A stretch of 64,000 nucleotides of DNA from Siphonodentalium dalli (taxonomy: Eukaryota; Mollusca; Scaphopoda; Gadilida; Siphonodentaliidae). Below the pieces are notes generated by a model that saw only the letters and a list, made by a program, of their open reading frames with translations, did not search any database and had not been told where the DNA came from. Shown one piece after another: positions 62,036 through 64,000 of this stretch. The stretch covers positions 5,766,001 to 5,830,000 of the forward strand of contig CP136062.1 in NCBI GenBank assembly GCA_032622095.1, in the 5' to 3' direction. A program made the position numbers and the translations under genes. Each line of letters opens with the position of its first letter. The stretch's first letter is position 1.

Positions 62036-62869
62036 GGTACATGTATGTTTATTAGGAACTCAAGAGTACAGGTACAGCCCTTCGATTATGAGGTTTGCGA
62101 TCACGCTCACGCACCATAACATGCCTGAAATTAAATCTTGGCGAGTAATTAATCACACTCCTCGGCAATATTCGGCGCACGATTGAAAATGGTTTTATGA
62201 TAACGATCAACCTTGTTTGCTGGAGAAGACTGACGGACACGCCGTAAGTAATTGTTTTAAGTTTTGCGCACGCGCTAGAACATTCTTATAGTCAGGTGCG
62301 TTTAGAGATGTTGTCGCATTCGTCTGTAGGTCTGAGGAATTCTCGGCTAGATATTGTTACCAACATGACATATTTAAATTAATCATCACCAACTTGACGT
62401 AATTTTGGTACCATGTGTTGCGTTCTAAAATAAAAGCCGCCCCGATAGAAGGCGAAGATGAATAAAAATCGAAACTTGAGTTCGCGGCAAACAAACATTG
62501 TTTTAAAAAATATCGATGGTTACGTGGTCTCTGGTCGCATTTCATAACAACTTACATCCAACGGAAGCATTACGATGCAATTCGAGAATGGAGTTTTAAT
62601 TACTTCAATGTGAAGAATACATGTGTACAAGATGAATCACAATGGTGATAAAAATTGATTTAATTTTGAGTCTTCGTTCGTCATTTTATACCCCCCCCAA
62701 ATATTCACCAAAATCACACGCCTGGGTTTCAGGTTAGGTGAGTGACCAACCACACTCCTGCATTTTACAGAATCTAAGGACTGCAGGTACCCGGTACTCA
62801 GAAAATTCCCAATGAAAGCTATTATTTGGCATATATACATGTATCACATATTCATTTCTGAAGTCTGTA
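62036..62869. other. Non-coding stretch, nothing recognised
   Basis: No gene, RNA or repeat family recognised; the short frames are not protein-like. Confidence 0.4.
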
Positions 62870-63150
62870 ATTGTCTTGAGATGTGTACTAATAATTGCCA
62901 TAGAAGCTTTTATTCAAACAGACGAACATGGATAACTCTAAAATCAAGTGGTAAATAACACAATTTTGACGGAGAACATCCTTTTGATGGCATGTTTTGG
63001 GACCACAAACAATAGAAATAACAAAACTTCAAACATTTATATATGATCACTCTCTGCATTGATTGGTAGGTTCCTCAACTCAAATCAATTATTTTTTAAC
63101 CCCGAAGCCAAAGAAATAGTAATTTATGAGGGTCTGATCGGATTTAGTAC
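62870..63150. mobile_element. MITE-4 relative, left-truncated
   Basis: Matches 11,750-12,030: 'actaataattgcc', 'ataactctaaaatcaagtgg', 'gattggtaggttcctca', and right end 'ggtctgatcggatttagtac'. The left inverted repeat is absent. Confidence 0.62.
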
Positions 63151-64000
63151 CTTTAATTGCAAACGTCATCAATTCAAATAAAGTGCACACTCATTCTGAG
63201 ACAGTTGACAACACAAGTGACAAAAGTAAAGAACCTGCATGTAGTTCATGTTGAGTCGTTGACAGTGGCCACTCATCGATCGATCGTAGGTTCCAGAACA
63301 AAAAGTTTCCGGTCATTTCCCACGTGGGATAACATTTCTTTTCGTTCGTATTCTCATTTTTGCAACAACAAGCTAGTCAATAAGTAGACGATTACTGTAC
63401 AGGTATCTGAATTTGCAGTTAGGTTAGTACAAGCTTTTTTGAATTATGTAAACTGGCTGAGTGAATAGGTATTTCCGGGCAGCACTACTGTGTCAACAAT
63501 TTGATTCAACCAATCACAGTGAGGAGAGTGTGTGGTCATTGTTTATCAACATAAATGATTGACATGAATATGTAACCTGATGTGCTTTGTCTTGTGACAC
63601 TTAATTGCTACAACATAGCGTCAGCACGCTTTGATCTTTGTTGTGTGTTGTCGCAGTTTAATATAGAAAGACGGTCGAGTGCTTTATTCCTTGCTACAAT
63701 TTAGTTACCAAGTGTCGACATTACAATATTATGCTGTGTGGGTAATTAATTTATTTACAAGGGAAAATTCCCCCTGCACAGTGCTTATTTGGGACCCTAC
63801 GTGTGTTACTTTTCCGATAAAAAATCGAAAGTCATTTGCAAAAACAGAAAATATCAGAACACAAAATGTGTAGATTTGAAACCAAAGTCGCAAACGAATA
63901 AACAGACTACCCATCTCCAATATAAAATAATTCTTTGTCATGTAATTATCTTATAGTGTAGATGGGCAATACGTAAATAACCGTTGATTCTACTATAATA
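63151..64000. other. Non-coding stretch, nothing recognised
   Basis: No repeat ends or proteins recognised. The frames at 63,157-63,387 and 63,679-63,873 have no known motif. Confidence 0.4.

Overview
The window looks like intergenic, repeat-dominated DNA from an animal nuclear genome, and I find no intact protein-coding gene. It is AT-rich and has no long open frames. Self-complementary TACATGTAC and ACCGGT words are common. It carries many copies of phrases that, from memory, are typical of marine invertebrate repeats: blocks reading 'gagttatggccctt', 'caagatggccgcc' and 'agctcaactt'. Together with a non-LTR retrotransposon remnant carrying a 2A-like motif (a type reported from sea urchin, amphioxus and molluscs), this suggests a bivalve or other lophotrochozoan, with amphioxus as an alternative. 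I cannot name the species.

Layout. Bases 1-4,402 hold a minus-strand fragment of a non-LTR retrotransposon (969-1,427) and a duplicated foldback element. A large low-coding module then occurs three times: copy C, inverted, 4,403-12,222; copy A, 21,785-36,976; copy B, 42,476-60,549. A and B are direct repeats of about 15 and 18 kb. C matches the distal 11 kb of A in reverse complement, with its own gains and losses. All three end at exactly the same base next to GTTCATATTA. Between them lie a decayed tandem array (15.5-16.8 kb), a cluster of TTA-flanked inverted-repeat elements (18.0-19.7 kb) and a block of hAT-like, piggyBac-like and foldback elements (37-42.4 kb). The last 3.5 kb has short degenerate tandem repeats and no gene.

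Mobile elements. Comparing A, B and C gives occupied and empty versions of the same site, so insertion boundaries can be read directly. Two small families, called MITE-1 and MITE-2 here, have 25-bp terminal inverted repeats, duplicate TA, and are filled with CCGCGG-centred palindromes. Both moved after the A/B duplication. Four hAT-like non-autonomous elements have 7-8 bp target duplications. One piggyBac-like element lies between TTAA sites and carries two 69-bp hairpins. Tandem arrays of about 155/164-bp units sit between short inverted ends and a terminal hairpin, resembling the bivalve 'pearl' or Helentron-type non-autonomous elements.

How it fits together. The window records successive events: an ancient module, its triplication with one inversion, insertions shared by A and B (a MITE-1 inside another MITE-1), then copy-specific insertions. 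I see no transposase, RNA gene, CRISPR array or cellular gene. All boundaries were read by eye; percent identities and family assignments would need alignment.
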